Source: Siphonodentalium dalli (Eukaryota; Mollusca; Scaphopoda; Gadilida; Siphonodentaliidae). From it: a DNA stretch of 64,000 nucleotides. The notes below the pieces were generated by a model. It made no database searches. It had not been told where the DNA came from and saw only the letters and a program-made list of their open reading frames with translations. The position numbers and the translations under genes are program-made. Location of the stretch: assembly GCA_032622095.1 (NCBI GenBank), contig CP136066.1, positions 48,582,911-48,646,910 on the forward strand. The letters are read 5' to 3'. Below, piece after piece: positions 47,374 through 59,580 of this stretch; position 1 is the stretch's first letter, and every line of letters begins with the position of its first letter.

Positions 47374-47763
47374 TTAACCCTTTACCCAACAAACCGGCCA
47401 AATAAAGCTTCAACAGCCTAAAATATCTTCGGTCTGTCTCAATAGAACCATACAAATATGGATATCATTGGAACCGGCTCATTGACCACATTGTGATAGT
47501 TACAGTTATGCCCTGTGCCAATGCATTCTCTTATATATGCGAGTCGACCATAGGTCGCCTCGCATATATAAGAGAATGCATTGGCCTAAAAAAAATCTTT
47601 TTTTAACACTTTTTACCATTTTTTCTTACATTCTATAACAATTTTATAATTTTTAATGTGTTAAGCCAATGCATTCTCTTATATATGCGAGGCGACCTAT
47701 GGTCGACTCGCATATATAAGAGAATGCATTGGCACAGGGCCGTTCTGTTGGGTAAAGGGTTAA
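47374..47763 (-). mobile_element. TTAA element family A, copy 5
   Basis: Intact ends on TTAA; long arm on the left; hairpins at 47518-47584 and 47666-47732, both matching the consensus loop. Confidence 0.9.
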
Positions 47764-48110
47764 TTGAGCTTTCATTTTCAAGTTGTATTAACAAAGTCGT
47801 TAGTATATCAGAAGCAACAAGTCAACAAGATATTAAATTTCCACTGGGAAGAAGACTTATTGAAGAGATAATATCGACTGTTTTGATATTAGTATAGCAG
47901 GGCATTAGAATTAAGTTGAAAAAATCCCTAAACCTGACAAAAAAGAAAAGCATGCAATTAAAAAATATGAATAATGCCTCCTTTTCTTTACGATATTTAA
48001 CCAAGATTAGTGACAAGAAATGAGATCAACTCCAAGCCATGTTGAATACATCATAGCACTTTCATTCCAGAATTTGGTTTTCACAATTCCCTGACAAAAT
48101 GCTACAAGTT
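47764..48110. other. No gene recognised
   Basis: AT-rich unique sequence between two TTAA elements. Confidence 0.5.
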
Positions 48111-48331
48111 TTAACCCTTCCATGACTGGAGCTTCCTGAAATTTTGCGAAAACTCTGTGCCAATGCATTCTCTTATATACGCAAATCTTCCATGGGGGGG
48201 GGGGGGGGGGGGGGCTCGCATATATAAGAGAATACATTGGCCTAACAATATTTACCTTGCTATATAAAAGAATGCACTGGCACATTATGTTTAATGCTGC
48301 ACTAGCACAGCTCCCATCATGAAAGCGTTAA
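48111..48331 (+). mobile_element. TTAA element family B, copy 6, with a 21-G run in the hairpin loop
   Basis: Left TTAA-CCCTTCCATGACTGGAGC, right CCCATCATGAAAGCG-TTAA. The loop of the first hairpin has been replaced by a run of 21 G (48194-48214). The second hairpin is reduced to one arm. Confidence 0.75.
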
Positions 48332-48723
48332 GTAAGTATCGCTACAGATAAGCAGCATACATATAACATCATCATTAACAACATAAATGCGAATGATTAT
48401 AAGAAATAACAGATCTGGAAAATAATGAATCGCTATTAAACAATAATTTGATTGAATTTGATTGGACGAAAAATTGTGACTGAATGAATTTTCTGATACA
48501 AACAATTAAGACACTGTAATTCTACTGGGGATAGATTACAAATTTCTTCTGGAAGTTCGAAATTTGAGATTGAAAAGATGGGATGGAATTCTAAAGTCAC
48601 AAAATTGGGACTCAAAGTTAAGGTAACAGTCCAGAAGGGAGTGGAGTGAGAAAACTGAATTTCTCAGAGCTGGCATTGGCAGGCCCCTAGACTCCTCCAC
48701 AATTTGATGGATCAATTTGCGAG

Positions 48724-49188
48724 TTAACCCTTTCAGTGCCAGGGGCCGATCCCTAATTTACGGTCTGTAAAATCGGCCCTAAAAAAATAAAAAAATGTTT
48801 TGTTTTTTTTGTTGTAAATTATTTTGGGTTGAATTTTGTTTGGGTATGCTTAAGCATGCTATAGCGAATTTAAAAACAAACTGGGGATAAAACCTTAGGG
48901 GCATGTTATAACTCAAATCTATCACCAAGTATTCATAGTAATAATTTTGATGCCCATGAAAAACGTAAGATTCCCTAGCACTAAACCCGACAAAATAAGT
49001 CTGTTAAAGAATATAAGAAAAAATAATTAAATTGTAAAAAATAATAACAAATGATGAAAAATTGTTAGGCCAATGCATTCTCTTATATATGCGAGGCGAC
49101 CTATGGTCGACTCGCATATATAAGAGAATGCATTGGCACAGGCTATATGGGTTGATACAAAAATCGGACCTGGCACTGAAAGGGTTAA
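48724..49188 (+). mobile_element. TTAA element family C, copy 2, carrying a family A hairpin
   Basis: TTAA-CCCTTTCAGTGCCAGGGGCC to GGACCTGGCACTGAAAGGG-TTAA, well-matched inverted ends. A single family A-type hairpin lies at 49070-49136 after the AATATAAGAAAAAAT spacer. It shows the hairpin module inside a family with different termini. Confidence 0.85.
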
Positions 49189-50293
49189 TTAAGCACAATA
49201 TGGGTCAATGGTGTTAGTTTACATGTGACAATTCAATTGTTAATCTAATCCAACCTAGAGCTGACTCATTAAAGACATATTATGGAGTTGTTCGGGTTAG
49301 TCAAATTGATCATTTAGTATTCAGGCGCTATGCCGACTAAGAGGAATGTAGCATTTTAACAACATCGCTGAAAATCTCAAAGAAATCGGCTGTACTACTC
49401 CATACAACCATACAAAACATGGTCTGAACTATTGAACTACTGACTATTATTGGCATATCATTATCATAATGGTTATGCCCAATAAAGCGTCTCGAATAAG
49501 TAGTAAATATTTACATTTGTTCAACCGTTGTCTGAAATAGTAGAATTTTAAACAGTCTTAGTTCATTGCTCCATTCTTCCAATGTTTGGATAATACAGTA
49601 ATGCCCGAAGTAATTGACCACTTAACCACAGCAGAATTATGGGTAATTTTTCAGAATATAGTCGGAAATATGGCTTGTTGCCATTCATCGGAAAGCTCTC
49701 AAGAGCTTTCCAATGAATGGCAACAAGCCATATTTCCTGAAAAATTACCCATAATTCGGTCAATTACTTTGGGCATTACTGTAACTGTTTGTTTTATTCA
49801 ATGATGTAAGTCCACAATATGTCTTTAAAGTGATGTGAAACACTCCGGTTGGGTGACCAAATAGAAATGGATAATAATCTTGCTCAAAGTAGTTATTTTC
49901 ACGAATATTAATCCAAATTTCCAGCACACTCAGCGCTATTTCTTATATATTAATTAAATGCAATGACTCTCGATGGTGAAATCATTCACATTAGTTTATC
50001 GCCGATTGTTGAGTCTCGAATCGAGATGTAAATATTTACAATTATGCGTAGTTCAGACGATGATATCTATGGAGTGGTATGGTCGATTTCTTTGAGATTT
50101 TCGGCGATGTTAGTAAAATGCTACATTCCCACAGTTGGCATAGCGCCTGAGTACTAACTTATCAGTTTCACGCATCCGAACAAGTGCATAATATGTCTTT
50201 AATATTTTCTGTGAAGTAAACTCTGCCAGATCTTAGGATGAGTAGCTCAGCACTAATAAAGCAATACCAGAAATAACATAAAACTTTTCACTG
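49189..50293. other. No gene recognised outside the TA foldback
   Basis: GGCGCTATGCC near 49323 and GGCATAGCGCC near 50138, with TGAGATTTTC/GAAAATCTCA, form a loose long-range inverted repeat around the TA foldback. An older element may enclose it. Confidence 0.45.
49594..49783. mobile_element. TA-flanked foldback MITE, copy 1
   Basis: TA-CAGTAATGCCCGAAGTAAT to GGGCATTACTG-TA. Nearly the whole 190 bp pairs with itself around GAAAGCTCTC|AAGAGCTTTC. The TA duplication suggests a Tc1/mariner-type mover, by inference. Confidence 0.85.
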
Positions 50294-50673
50294 TTAACCC
50301 TTTACCCAACAGAACGGCCCTGTGCCAATGCATTCTCTTATATATGCGAGTCGACCATAGGTCGCCTCGCATATATAAGAGAATGCATTGGCTTAACACA
50401 TTAAAAATTATAAAATTGTTAAAGAATGTAAGAAAAAATGGTAAAAAAAGATTTTTTTTAGGCCAATGCATTCTCTTATATATGCGAGGCGACCTATGGT
50501 CGACTCGCATATATAAGAGAATGCATTGGCACAGGGCATAACTGTAACTATCACAATGTGGTCAAGGAGCCGGTTCCAATGATATCCATATTTGTATGGT
50601 TTTATTGAGACAGACCGAAGATATTTTAGGCTGTTGAAGCTTGTTTTGGCCGGTTTGTTGGGTAAAGGGTTAA
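50294..50673 (+). mobile_element. TTAA element family A, copy 6
   Basis: Intact ends on TTAA; hairpins at 50325-50391 and 50463-50529; the spacer between hairpins is shortened compared with 43755; long arm on the right. Confidence 0.9.
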
Positions 50674-50751
50674 AATTACAATAATGGAAACAATTTGTCA
50701 TGCTTTAGGAATGATACCAACTTGTCTATTATTAGCACTCATGATTCCCCA

Positions 50752-51036
50752 CAGGCCTCAAAATATGGTGCTGTACATTCACAGAATGAGGTTCCCAGAG
50801 GGTGAATTTAGTGACACTACCCCGCATAGCAGGCTAGCATCACTAAATTCACCCTCTATGGATGGCAATCTGATTTGGCCTCACTTTCTCTGGAAAGTAT
50901 CTTTATTATCAAATTATTAACAATCTTTTAGTTTTAGCAATGCAGAATGAGGTCCCCACTGTGCAAGATAGCATCACAAAATTCACCCTCTGGGGACCTC
51001 ATTCTGTAAATGTCCAGCACCATATTTTGAGGTCTG
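50752..51036. mobile_element. hAT-like MITE with the AATGAGGTCC core but different ends
   Basis: Ends CAGGCCTCAAAATATGG / CCATATTTTGAGGTCTG instead of CAAGCCT. Flanks ATTCCCCA / ATTCCAAA are an imperfect 8-bp pair. The interior has the same GGTGAATTTAGTGA foldback modules as copies at 43254 and 53138. Confidence 0.7.
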
Positions 51037-51200
51037 ATTCCAAAACTCAATCATCAAAAATAAAGCCCTACATTTATGTTAATTAAATACGTAAAGCAAA
51101 AACTGTGGATGAAAACATGACGACAATGAGACTCTTGTTTTGATATGTGAGGTGAGCAGGATAAAGTGACACATACATGTATGTTCTCAACTTCATATGT

Positions 51201-51592
51201 TTAACCCTTTACCCAACAAACCGGCCAAATAAAGCTTGAACAGCCTAAATTATCTTCGGTCTGTCTCAATAAAACCATACACATATGGATATCATTGGAA
51301 CCGGCTGCTTGACCACATTGTGATAGTTACAGTTATGCCCTGTGCCAATGCATTATCTTATATATGCGAGTCGACCATAGGTCGCCTCGCATATATAAGA
51401 GAATGCATTGGCCTAAAAAAAATATATTTTTTTAACACTTTTTACCATTTTTTCTTACATTCTTTAATAATTTTATAATTTTTAATGTGTTAAGCCAATG
51501 CATTCTCTTATATATGCGAGGCGACCTATGGTCGACTCGCATATATAAGAGAATGCATTGGCAAAGGGCCCTTCTGTTGGGTAAAGGGTTAA
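51201..51592 (-). mobile_element. TTAA element family A, copy 7
   Basis: Intact ends on TTAA; hairpins at 51345-51411 (one stem substitution, CATTATC) and 51495-51561; long arm on the left. Confidence 0.9.
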
Positions 51593-52136
51593 GATCTGAA
51601 TATTATATATCGGTTGAAAAAGCTTATGAATTCATTCATTCACCAAGCCAATTTTTATCTGAAGAACATATAAAAAAAAAACATGAGAGCTTTATGATAT
51701 TTTGGGGATTTGAAGTGAAGAAACATTAATTTTTTAACAAATTTCCATTTAAACACTGAAGTTCCTAGAATTGAAATAATTCAGGTACGGTGTACCAGCA
51801 AAATTAAGAGATGGTGTCAGTAGTAAACTAGGAATATGAGTAATAAATGAATCCTGCTCATGTGGTGAAGAAAAACATGGATATACGGAACATAAAAATA
51901 ACTACAGTATGCATATATATATGATACAACAAAATCTTTGGTACATAATTATCATGGACTTATCAACCCTAATGACTCTCAAAGCTCAATACTTAATAGC
52001 TTGAAAAATGCATGTGGATAAATATTATTTATAGCTTTATATAACACATACTGAAACCTGATACCATAGCATGATAAGCTAAGGTATGGCCAGGTCTCAA
52101 TACTATAAATCTTTTAAACATGCAACAGGCAGGTTA
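51593..52136. other. Possible LINE-tail relic, otherwise no gene
   Basis: ESCSCGEEKHGY-like coding around 51851-51886 recalls the Cys-rich tail of some non-LTR elements, but the rest does not align by eye. Confidence 0.2.
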
Positions 52137-52144
52137 ATTGGGTA

Positions 52145-52619
52145 CAAGGCTCAAAATAAGTGGCCGGTCACGGTCAATGTCCGACGAAAAATAGCTTATG
52201 TCCCGTGAACTTCTGTATCTGTCGGACATTTTGTCCAATGCAATTCTTTGAATAATCTCTATCTGTCCACGGAGCCACTTCTGGCCAAATAGGACATTGA
52301 AAGTAAAAAATAGTTCTTTTTTAATTTCAGATCAATTCAAAGTGAATATAATTATGTTGAATTGCATGTGTATTTATTAATCAACATAACGTTTTTGAAC
52401 TTGTGAAAACAAAAATAACATGGGTTTTTCCTAGGTGGCAATTGGACGCTCACAAAAATGTGTTTATCATTGACGAATAATAAGTCGATTGGAAATTTAA
52501 ATACTCTCTCATACAATACATCTGAAAATTTTACAGGCATCATTTTGAAATGACCAACACCATCCATTTGGTGTCTGTCATTTTGACAGTCAGTAAAAAA
52601 ATAATTATTTTGAGCCTTG
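52145..52619. mobile_element. hAT-like MITE with perfect 8-bp duplication ATTGGGTA
   Basis: Inverted ends CAAGGCTCAAAATAA / TTATTTTGAGCCTTG. ATTGGGTA occurs at 52137-52144 and 52620-52627. The interior includes a 71-codon open frame on the minus strand (52352-52567) of no recognised family. No transposase motifs. Confidence 0.82.
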
Positions 52620-52627
52620 ATTGGGTA

Positions 52628-53137
52628 CTATCATTAACAAAGATTCACCCATAGATGAAAGTGGCTGACCACGAAAACCAAATTCTAAGGTTTAGATGCT
52701 CTGAGATTGAATTCCCATTACTCCTGGAGAAAATTGGTTGAATTTCAGCAATTATGGTAACCTTGTAAGTTACGCATATTGAAGTTTTATAGTACTGAGA
52801 CTGGGGTCAGTCTGTAAGATATTTTACACATGAACATGCAAATGAAATGGGCAATGCTGGTTTGCATGGGTCAAATTTTTCTCCTACATGATAACAATTT
52901 CATTCAAAATTAGATTCATTAAGGTCCTTTCAAACAGCATTTGCTGCACGGTACATTTGATATGAATACACAGGAGGCAATTAGTGCTTGCAGATGGCAT
53001 ATAATGTGGGTGAATGGCAAAATACGGAAAACGAAAAAATACCTGTAACCGTCAAATGATACCGAAATCGCTAAATGTGCTTTTGCTGCATGCTACACAA
53101 ACTATGTGTGGCAAACACCATGTGGAAGGGCCTTTAC
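52628..53137. other. No gene recognised
   Basis: Unique-looking AT-rich DNA. Confidence 0.5.
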
Positions 53138-53288
53138 CAAGCCTTGAAATAGTGTGTCTGTCATTTGCAGAATGAGGTCCCCAGAGGGTGAATTTGGTGA
53201 TGCTAGCCCGCTATGCGGGGTAGCATCACTAAATTCACACTCTGGGGACCTCATTCTGCAAATGACAGACACACTATTTCAAGGCTTG
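53138..53288. mobile_element. hAT-like MITE, minimal palindromic copy
   Basis: CAAGCCTTGAAATAGTGTGT to its almost perfect complement. The whole 151 bp is one long inverted repeat centred near 53213. Flanks GCCTTTAC / GCCTTTAA match at 7 of 8 positions. Confidence 0.85.
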
Positions 53289-53459
53289 GCCTTTAATGGT
53301 CTCCAGGTCAGAAGGCAAACTTATTGCGTGATAAACTAAAATTGTGTTTTATATATCTGTATTTTCACTACAGATATCCATTTTTTTTTTTAATTGACTC
53401 CACAGCTTGGATTCACTATATAATCAGCAAGAAGCAGATTATTTTTCTGCAGAATACTC

Positions 53460-53886
53460 TTAACCCTTTACCAACAAAACGGCCAAAAACGCCCAAATAA
53501 AGCTTCAACAGCCTAAAATATCTTCGGTCTGTCTCAATAAAACCATACAAATATGGATATCATTGGAACCGGTTCATTGACTACATTGTGATGGTTACAG
53601 TTATGCCCTGTGCCAATGCATTCTCTTATATATGCGAGTCGTAGGTCGCCTCGCATATATAAGAGAATGCATTGGCCTAAAAACAATTCTTTTTTTTAAC
53701 ACTTTTTACCATTTTTTCTTACATTCTTTAACAATTTTATAATTTTTTCTACATTCTTTGACAATTTTATCATTTTTAATGTGTTAAGCCACTGCATTCT
53801 CTTATATATGCGAGGCGACCTATGGTCGACTCGCATATATAAGAGAATGCATTGGCACACGGCCGTTCTGTTGGGTAAAGGGTTAA
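53460..53886 (-). mobile_element. TTAA element family A, copy 8
   Basis: Ends on TTAA, with one C lost in the left end (CCCTTTACCAACA). The first hairpin, 53613-53675, has a 4-base loop deletion; the second, 53789-53855, has a stem change (CCACTGC). The spacer carries an internal duplication of TTCTTACATTCTTTAACAAT. Confidence 0.9.
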
Positions 53887-54165
53887 TAAAGTAGATTTTG
53901 GCACTTAGTTATAAAAAAGACTTTCTCATTTCAGTTTATGAAGCTATAACTATGAATTTTGTAGATAAATTTACTATAAAGCTGAACTGAATTGGAAAAA
54001 AAACAGTTATGTCTTAAGTGACATATAATCTTCAAGTGTCAAATTAAGCCTGGTCAATGCTGGGCTTTATCATATTCATAGGTACAGATATGGTAGGTTG
54101 GTAAATACATATTATAATTATAAAGATATTATTAAGCCTCTGAAAAACTGAAGTGAAAAATTTCA

Positions 54166-54543
54166 TTAACCCTTTACCCAACAAACCGGCCAAATAAAGC
54201 TTCAACAGCCTAAAATATCTTCGGTCTGTCTCAATAGAACCATACAAATATGGATATCATTGGAACCGGCTCCTTGACCACATTGTGATAGTTACAGTTA
54301 TGCCCTGTGCCAATGCATTCTTTTATATATGCGAGTCGACCATAGGTCGCCTCGCATATATAAGAGAATGCATTGGCCTAAAAAAACACTTTTTACCATT
54401 TTTTCTTACATTCTTTAACAATTTTATAATTTTTAATGTGTTAAGCCAATGCATTCTCTTATATATGCGAGGCGACCTATGGTCGACTCGCATATATAAG
54501 AGAATGCATTGGCACAGGGCCGTTCTGTTGGGTAAAGGGTTAA
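54166..54543 (-). mobile_element. TTAA element family A, copy 9
   Basis: Intact ends on TTAA; hairpins at 54310-54376 and 54446-54512; the shortest spacer of the family; long arm on the left. Confidence 0.9.
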
Positions 54544-54714
54544 CTCCTTTCAATGTTGCAAACAGAAGTGAGAATTTTTATATATAATCAGAGAATACTC
54601 TTCTTTCTTACATGGTGCAGCAGAATGGAAACCCGCGGTGTCATTTTGAGAAAATAATTTTTGTTCCCTTTGATAAGTCTTTCCTTGGCACAGAAGTCTA
54701 GATATACAGTAATG

Positions 54715-54868
54715 CCCTAAATAATCGACTCCTTAACCACAGCAGAATTATGGGTAATTTTTCAGGATTAAGTCGGAAATATGGCTTGTTGCCATATTTC
54801 CGACTAAATCCTGAAAAATTACCCATAATGCAGTGGTTAAGGAGTCGATTATTTAGGGCATTACTGTA
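54715..54868. mobile_element. TA-flanked foldback MITE, copy 2, loop deleted
   Basis: TA-CAGTAATGCCCTAAATAAT to AGGGCATTACTG-TA. Arms meet at GGAAATATGGCTTGTTGCCAT, so the centre with the GAAAGCTCTC motif is missing. Confidence 0.85.
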
Positions 54869-56444
54869 ACTAGTTCACATACTTATTGACATACTTTGAT
54901 CCCCCAAAAATGTTATGAAAGCGTAATTTGAATATTGAAGATTATTACATTAAATAGAAAACGGTGTGAATGTAATTACAAAACATGCATCCATTCAATG
55001 GTAGATTCTTTAGCCATTAATATATAAGCTTAAGTTCATACAAAAAACATGTACATGTAGACAGTATGGCATTTAAATGTTTCAATGTACAACAACCACC
55101 AATCTCTCTAATTCAGAGTTGTCCCTCTTTCGTCAAGAAAATTCACAACTATGTGACATTTGCATAGAGTACAACAAGTTATGATTTTAATTCTAATCTA
55201 TGTACACGTGTTTGACAGCCACATGTATGATTTTGGCGTTGTTACGTAGAAATTATAAAGATGCTGTCAAGAGTTGCGAAGCCACAGATTACGACAGCCA
55301 TAAATATAGAAAATCCAGCACCATGTATGACACGTTCCTGACAAAAATAACCACCTGGTATAAATATTATCTACCAAAAGTGACAAAAAAGGAGGTATAT
55401 TCCATGCATAACGACCAATGTGAGTAGCAAAACTCAATGTTGCATATCAAAGGGAAATTTTTGTAAACCCCAATTGGGCAAAATCGCAGATAACTGGGTG
55501 TTTCCTTCAGTAGTTCACAAGTAGCTTCCGACAACCTCTTACTATCCCTAAACATGAAAATAAATTTGCATAAAAATATTATCTGCAAAACTCCCCACAC
55601 ATAAATCAATGGGAATGAAGTTAGTGTTGAAACTAACCAACGTTGATGCCGATAGCTCCAAATGTTGACTTTGTATTTTGCCATGGACTAGCCAGAACAT
55701 TGTATATACTTCCCATAATGAAAGTTAAAATACTATTATGTAGGTATATGGCACATTGATCAAACACTTGTCGTTGATGTGACAGTGTTATATAAACACA
55801 ACATAGTCAGTATGCTCAAAATGTAGCACATAAGTCGTGCACCAATCATGAGATAACTGGGTCACCAGGTGCTCCATGTTCCATGATGGTGAAATTAACA
55901 GTAGGGACTCAGTTTCAACGGAACTTTTTTTTTACAATATGAGTGGTTGAAGAACACCGGTTTATCAAAATCACGTGATTAAATACTTCCGGTTTAGTGG
56001 CATGTTAAAAAGCTTGATATTTTACGATGTTTTTAGACCTGTTGTGTTGATCTCTTGCTTTCAACATCTGTGAACATAATCATTACATGAGTTCTTTCGT
56101 CAATTATGAAGATTATTATCACATGATTTGATGAATAAACAGACGTTTTTCCACTGAATTATTGTCATTTGAACAGCGCTTGTAATGGCTGAATTTTGTG
56201 ACTAGAAGAGGAGGTAAATAAGGATATGGGTATAGCTATAGAATTTTCGGCCGATGAGGAGGGAAATAAGGATATTGGTATAGCTATATAATTCTCGGCC
56301 GCAGGTACGACTAGTCGACTTCGACTCGACTTTTGGGGTTCGATTATTCGACTCCAGAATCCCATAGTCGTTTCAACACTAAATGAAGTAAATACCGATC
56401 AGTTAATATTCAGCTGTCCAAGGGTTTGTTTATTTTGATGAAAA
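54869..56444. other. No gene recognised
   Basis: Two frames of 75 (55200-55427, plus) and 105 codons (55367-55684, minus) have no family signature. The 48-bp tandem repeat is at 56208. Confidence 0.5.
56208..56303 (+). repeat. Two 48-bp tandem repeats
   Basis: GAGGAGG(T/G)AAATAAGGATAT...TAGCTATA(G/T)AATT(T/C)TCGGCCG occurs twice in a row. Confidence 0.75.
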
Positions 56445-56660
56445 TACAGTAATGTCCTAAATAATCGACCTTAAACCACAGCATAATTAAGGGAAATTTT
56501 TCAGGATTTAGTCAGAAATGTGGGTTGCTGCTATTCATCGGAAAGCTCTTGGTGAGAGCTTTCAGATGAATGGCAAGAAGCCATATTTCCGACTAAATCC
56601 TGAAAAATTTCCCTTAATTCTGTTGTGGTTAAAGGGTCATATACTTCGGGCATTACTGTA
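56445..56660. mobile_element. TA-flanked foldback MITE, copy 3
   Basis: TA-CAGTAATGTCCTAAATAAT to GGGCATTACTG-TA, with several substitutions between arms. Probably an older copy. Confidence 0.8.
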
Positions 56661-57256
56661 CATTGGTTATAAACATAATCAGACAAATTCAGTTTCATTC
56701 TATATTCCAATAGTGGAAAACAATATGACATCAACTATTGAACACATGTCTTTTGTAATAGATCTCCAAATAGTTTGTATATGCTGCAAAGATACAACCT
56801 ACATGTATAGCAAAGATGGTGAATAAGGATGACCAAAGATAGACAACTCTAAGTGAGAAACGTTTTGATATTAACAAAACTGAACTAAACAGATGTATAA
56901 ACAGTAGTAGCAGACGGCATGAAAATGCTTTCACTAAATACAACAACAAGCATGTAAACTATAAAACATGGGTATAAAAATAAACATGAACAGATATATA
57001 TAACAAGTATTGTATAAATGCAGTAAATCTGTAATGACAAGCAACTAGTGGCATATTAACTAGGGAAAACCAGAGTGTCACAAATATCAGATATTACTCT
57101 TTTAGTGCTAAGATTGACAATATTGGTAAATAAAATAGTGTAGTCTTGGTATGGTCTATGAGTTCAGTACAAGACATTTTGACGTGACTATGATAGATTC
57201 AGTATGTCTATGCTAATATGACTCCAATTGTATTGTTACAGACTGACCATGTATCC
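56661..57256. other. No gene recognised
   Basis: AT-rich, short frames only. Confidence 0.55.
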
Positions 57257-57504
57257 TTAAACCTTCCATAACTGGAGCTTCCTGAACTTTTGTGAAAACC
57301 CTGTGCCAATGCATTCTCCTATAGGGAGCCTTGCATATATATATGAGAATACATTGGCTTAACAATATTTACCTTGACCTTGTAAGCCAGTGCATTCTCT
57401 TATATATGTGAGGCTTCCTATGGGAGACTCGCATATGTAAGAGAATGCACTGGAACAGGATCTTTAATGCTGCACCAGCGCAGCTCCCGTCATGAAAGCG
57501 TTAA
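57257..57504 (+). mobile_element. TTAA element family B, copy 7
   Basis: TTAA-ACCTTCCATAACTGGAGC to CCCGTCATGAAAGCG-TTAA. The first hairpin has lost its GAGTCTCCC half-loop; the second is complete. Confidence 0.8.
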
Positions 57505-57623
57505 CACTAGCTTTTTAATCAGGCTATTTTAAGGCTCTAAAAACACTTGCCACACTTTTTGACAAATCTGTTTGAAATTGTCAGACTGAAATATTTCATA
57601 TCCGAAAATAATGCATAATGTTA

Positions 57624-58011
57624 CTAAAGATGGTCTAGCTCTTCCTGCGACAAGTTTTATATAGTTTAATGGGTATAAAATAATAAATATGAATCGAAAA
57701 CCCCTGTCTGGGGAATGCTTCTATCAATTAATAGTGATTTTATTTCGAACTTTCTGGTATAATATACATGCACTCAATTTGGGACAGTTTACAGCTCGCG
57801 TTCGTTCGGAGAGTACCATGCAGGATAACTCTAAAATTCTAAAAATAGTAAAAAAAAAAAATGTCCCACTTAATTATCGCATTACAAAAGAAAATATCGA
57901 TATAAAATCAATATTAATTGATAGAAGCATCTTCGTTCAAGTATCTTCGCCTCATATCTAATATTTTATACCCTGAAACTATATGTTTAGGAAAAGATAA
58001 TCCATCTTTAA
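57624..58011. mobile_element. TTAA-type element family I, foldback form
   Basis: CTAA-AGATGGTCTAGCTCTTCC at the left and AAGATAATCCATCT-TTAA at the right. TTCTATCAATTAATAGTGAT in the left half is mirrored by ATTAATTGATAGAAGC in the right half. The left TTAA is mutated to CTAA. Confidence 0.6.
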
Positions 58012-58907
58012 TTCAATTGACTTGATTTTGATAATTATTATGAGAGGAATGTGACTAAGATGAATGTAGAAATGGTTTTAATTATTAGAGTAACCTCTAT
58101 TGGCATCACAGAGTTTATGTGACACTCTGGCTTCCCATATCATGGTATGTACATTGATATTTAACAAGTAGATTGATGACTGATCATCTTTTGATTTTTA
58201 CAATTAAGAACAAAATGATTACAACCTTACAGAGTTACAATAATGACCAGGAAGGAATAACGTTTCCTACTGTTTTGATTAGGTTACCATGGTTACACAC
58301 AGAGACCAGCCAAGAGGTTGACTTGGAAGACGGACATCTTCTCCCTAATATGTGCCACTTCATCCCTATTTTTGTCCTAGGGAGAAGTGACGTCTCTCTC
58401 ATATACCAGTATGCTTATCCAAAACATCATATTTGAAGTGTATTTACTGATTATAATGGTATTATAAATGGGCTCTTGAATTGCATCAAACTTATTCGAG
58501 GTGATGTTAAAAATGTTTTACTAGTCTAGTAGTGCTCTGACTAATTAATTCAAGATGAACAATATTCTGTATTGAATCTTTCAATTAATTTGAATTGTGA
58601 AGATTTCTAGATTGAATTGTCAATGGCCCAATGGAATTCAAAATAAAAAAATAAAAAATTCCCTACATGCCAGTACTAATTATTTTGGACCATGTAACCC
58701 TAAACACAGGTATTATTTTTTTTGGCCTAACAGTCTATTTCTCCCTAATAATATAAAGGGAGACATGACTTCTCCCAATGTGAAATTTCTGGGCTGGTCC
58801 CTGATGACACATAGACTACGAACACATCATCAAAGGGAATTAACTCTACGTTCTATCAAATGAGACAAAGGAGTAAGACTAGGTAGGAAAGTTAAGCAAA
58901 ACAATGA
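58012..58907. other. No gene recognised
   Basis: Two frames of 87-88 codons without homology; AT-rich. Confidence 0.5.
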
Positions 58908-59124
58908 TACAGTAATGCCCTAAGTAATCGACTCCTTAACCACAGCAGAATTATGGGTAATTTTTTAGGATTTAGTCGGAAATATGGCTTGTTGCCATTC
59001 ATCGGAAATCTCTCAATGAGAGATTTCTGATGAATGGCAACAAGCCATATTTCCGACTAAATCCTGAAAAATTACTCATAATTCTGCTGTAGTTAAGGAG
59101 TCGACTATTTAGAGCATTACTGTA
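58908..59124. mobile_element. TA-flanked foldback MITE, copy 4
   Basis: TA-CAGTAATGCCCTAAGTAAT to AGAGCATTACTG-TA; complete centre with AATCTCTC|AATGAGAGATT. Confidence 0.85.
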
Positions 59125-59580
59125 GAAACTACTTATTTAGAAATTGGTCACTTAAACCAGCAACATTGTATGTCACGATCATGCCCCATACCAGTATTAA
59201 ATGGCTTATCGAGGAAAGGTGAAGTTAACAGACATCGGAATTGTTACAAGTGTCCATTGTCAAATGTAAGAAATAATGGTCCATACGCCCCCTAATTTCC
59301 GCCACACATCATTTGGCAAAAGTAATTTTTGGGCAAGAGAGGACCTTGGATAAAAAAAAGTAAGAAGAAATAGAGATGATCAGAGAACAACAAAATTACT
59401 GTACAACAAGAATGTACACAAGGGCTCAAAATGTTCTAATTCTCTATTCAACTTTATCCACCAGAAATATAATTTGACATATTAATTCCTTCTCTTTCAG
59501 GACATTAAGGATGGTAGCTAGTGACAACAAACTTAATCTTTAAATATCAAACTGAGACTACGAGATGTCTCCAAATGATA

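Noticed and set aside
51845-52030. LINE C-terminal zinc-knuckle remnant
   Set aside because: The CSCGEE word is suggestive, but flanking blocks could not be matched by eye; kept only as a note.
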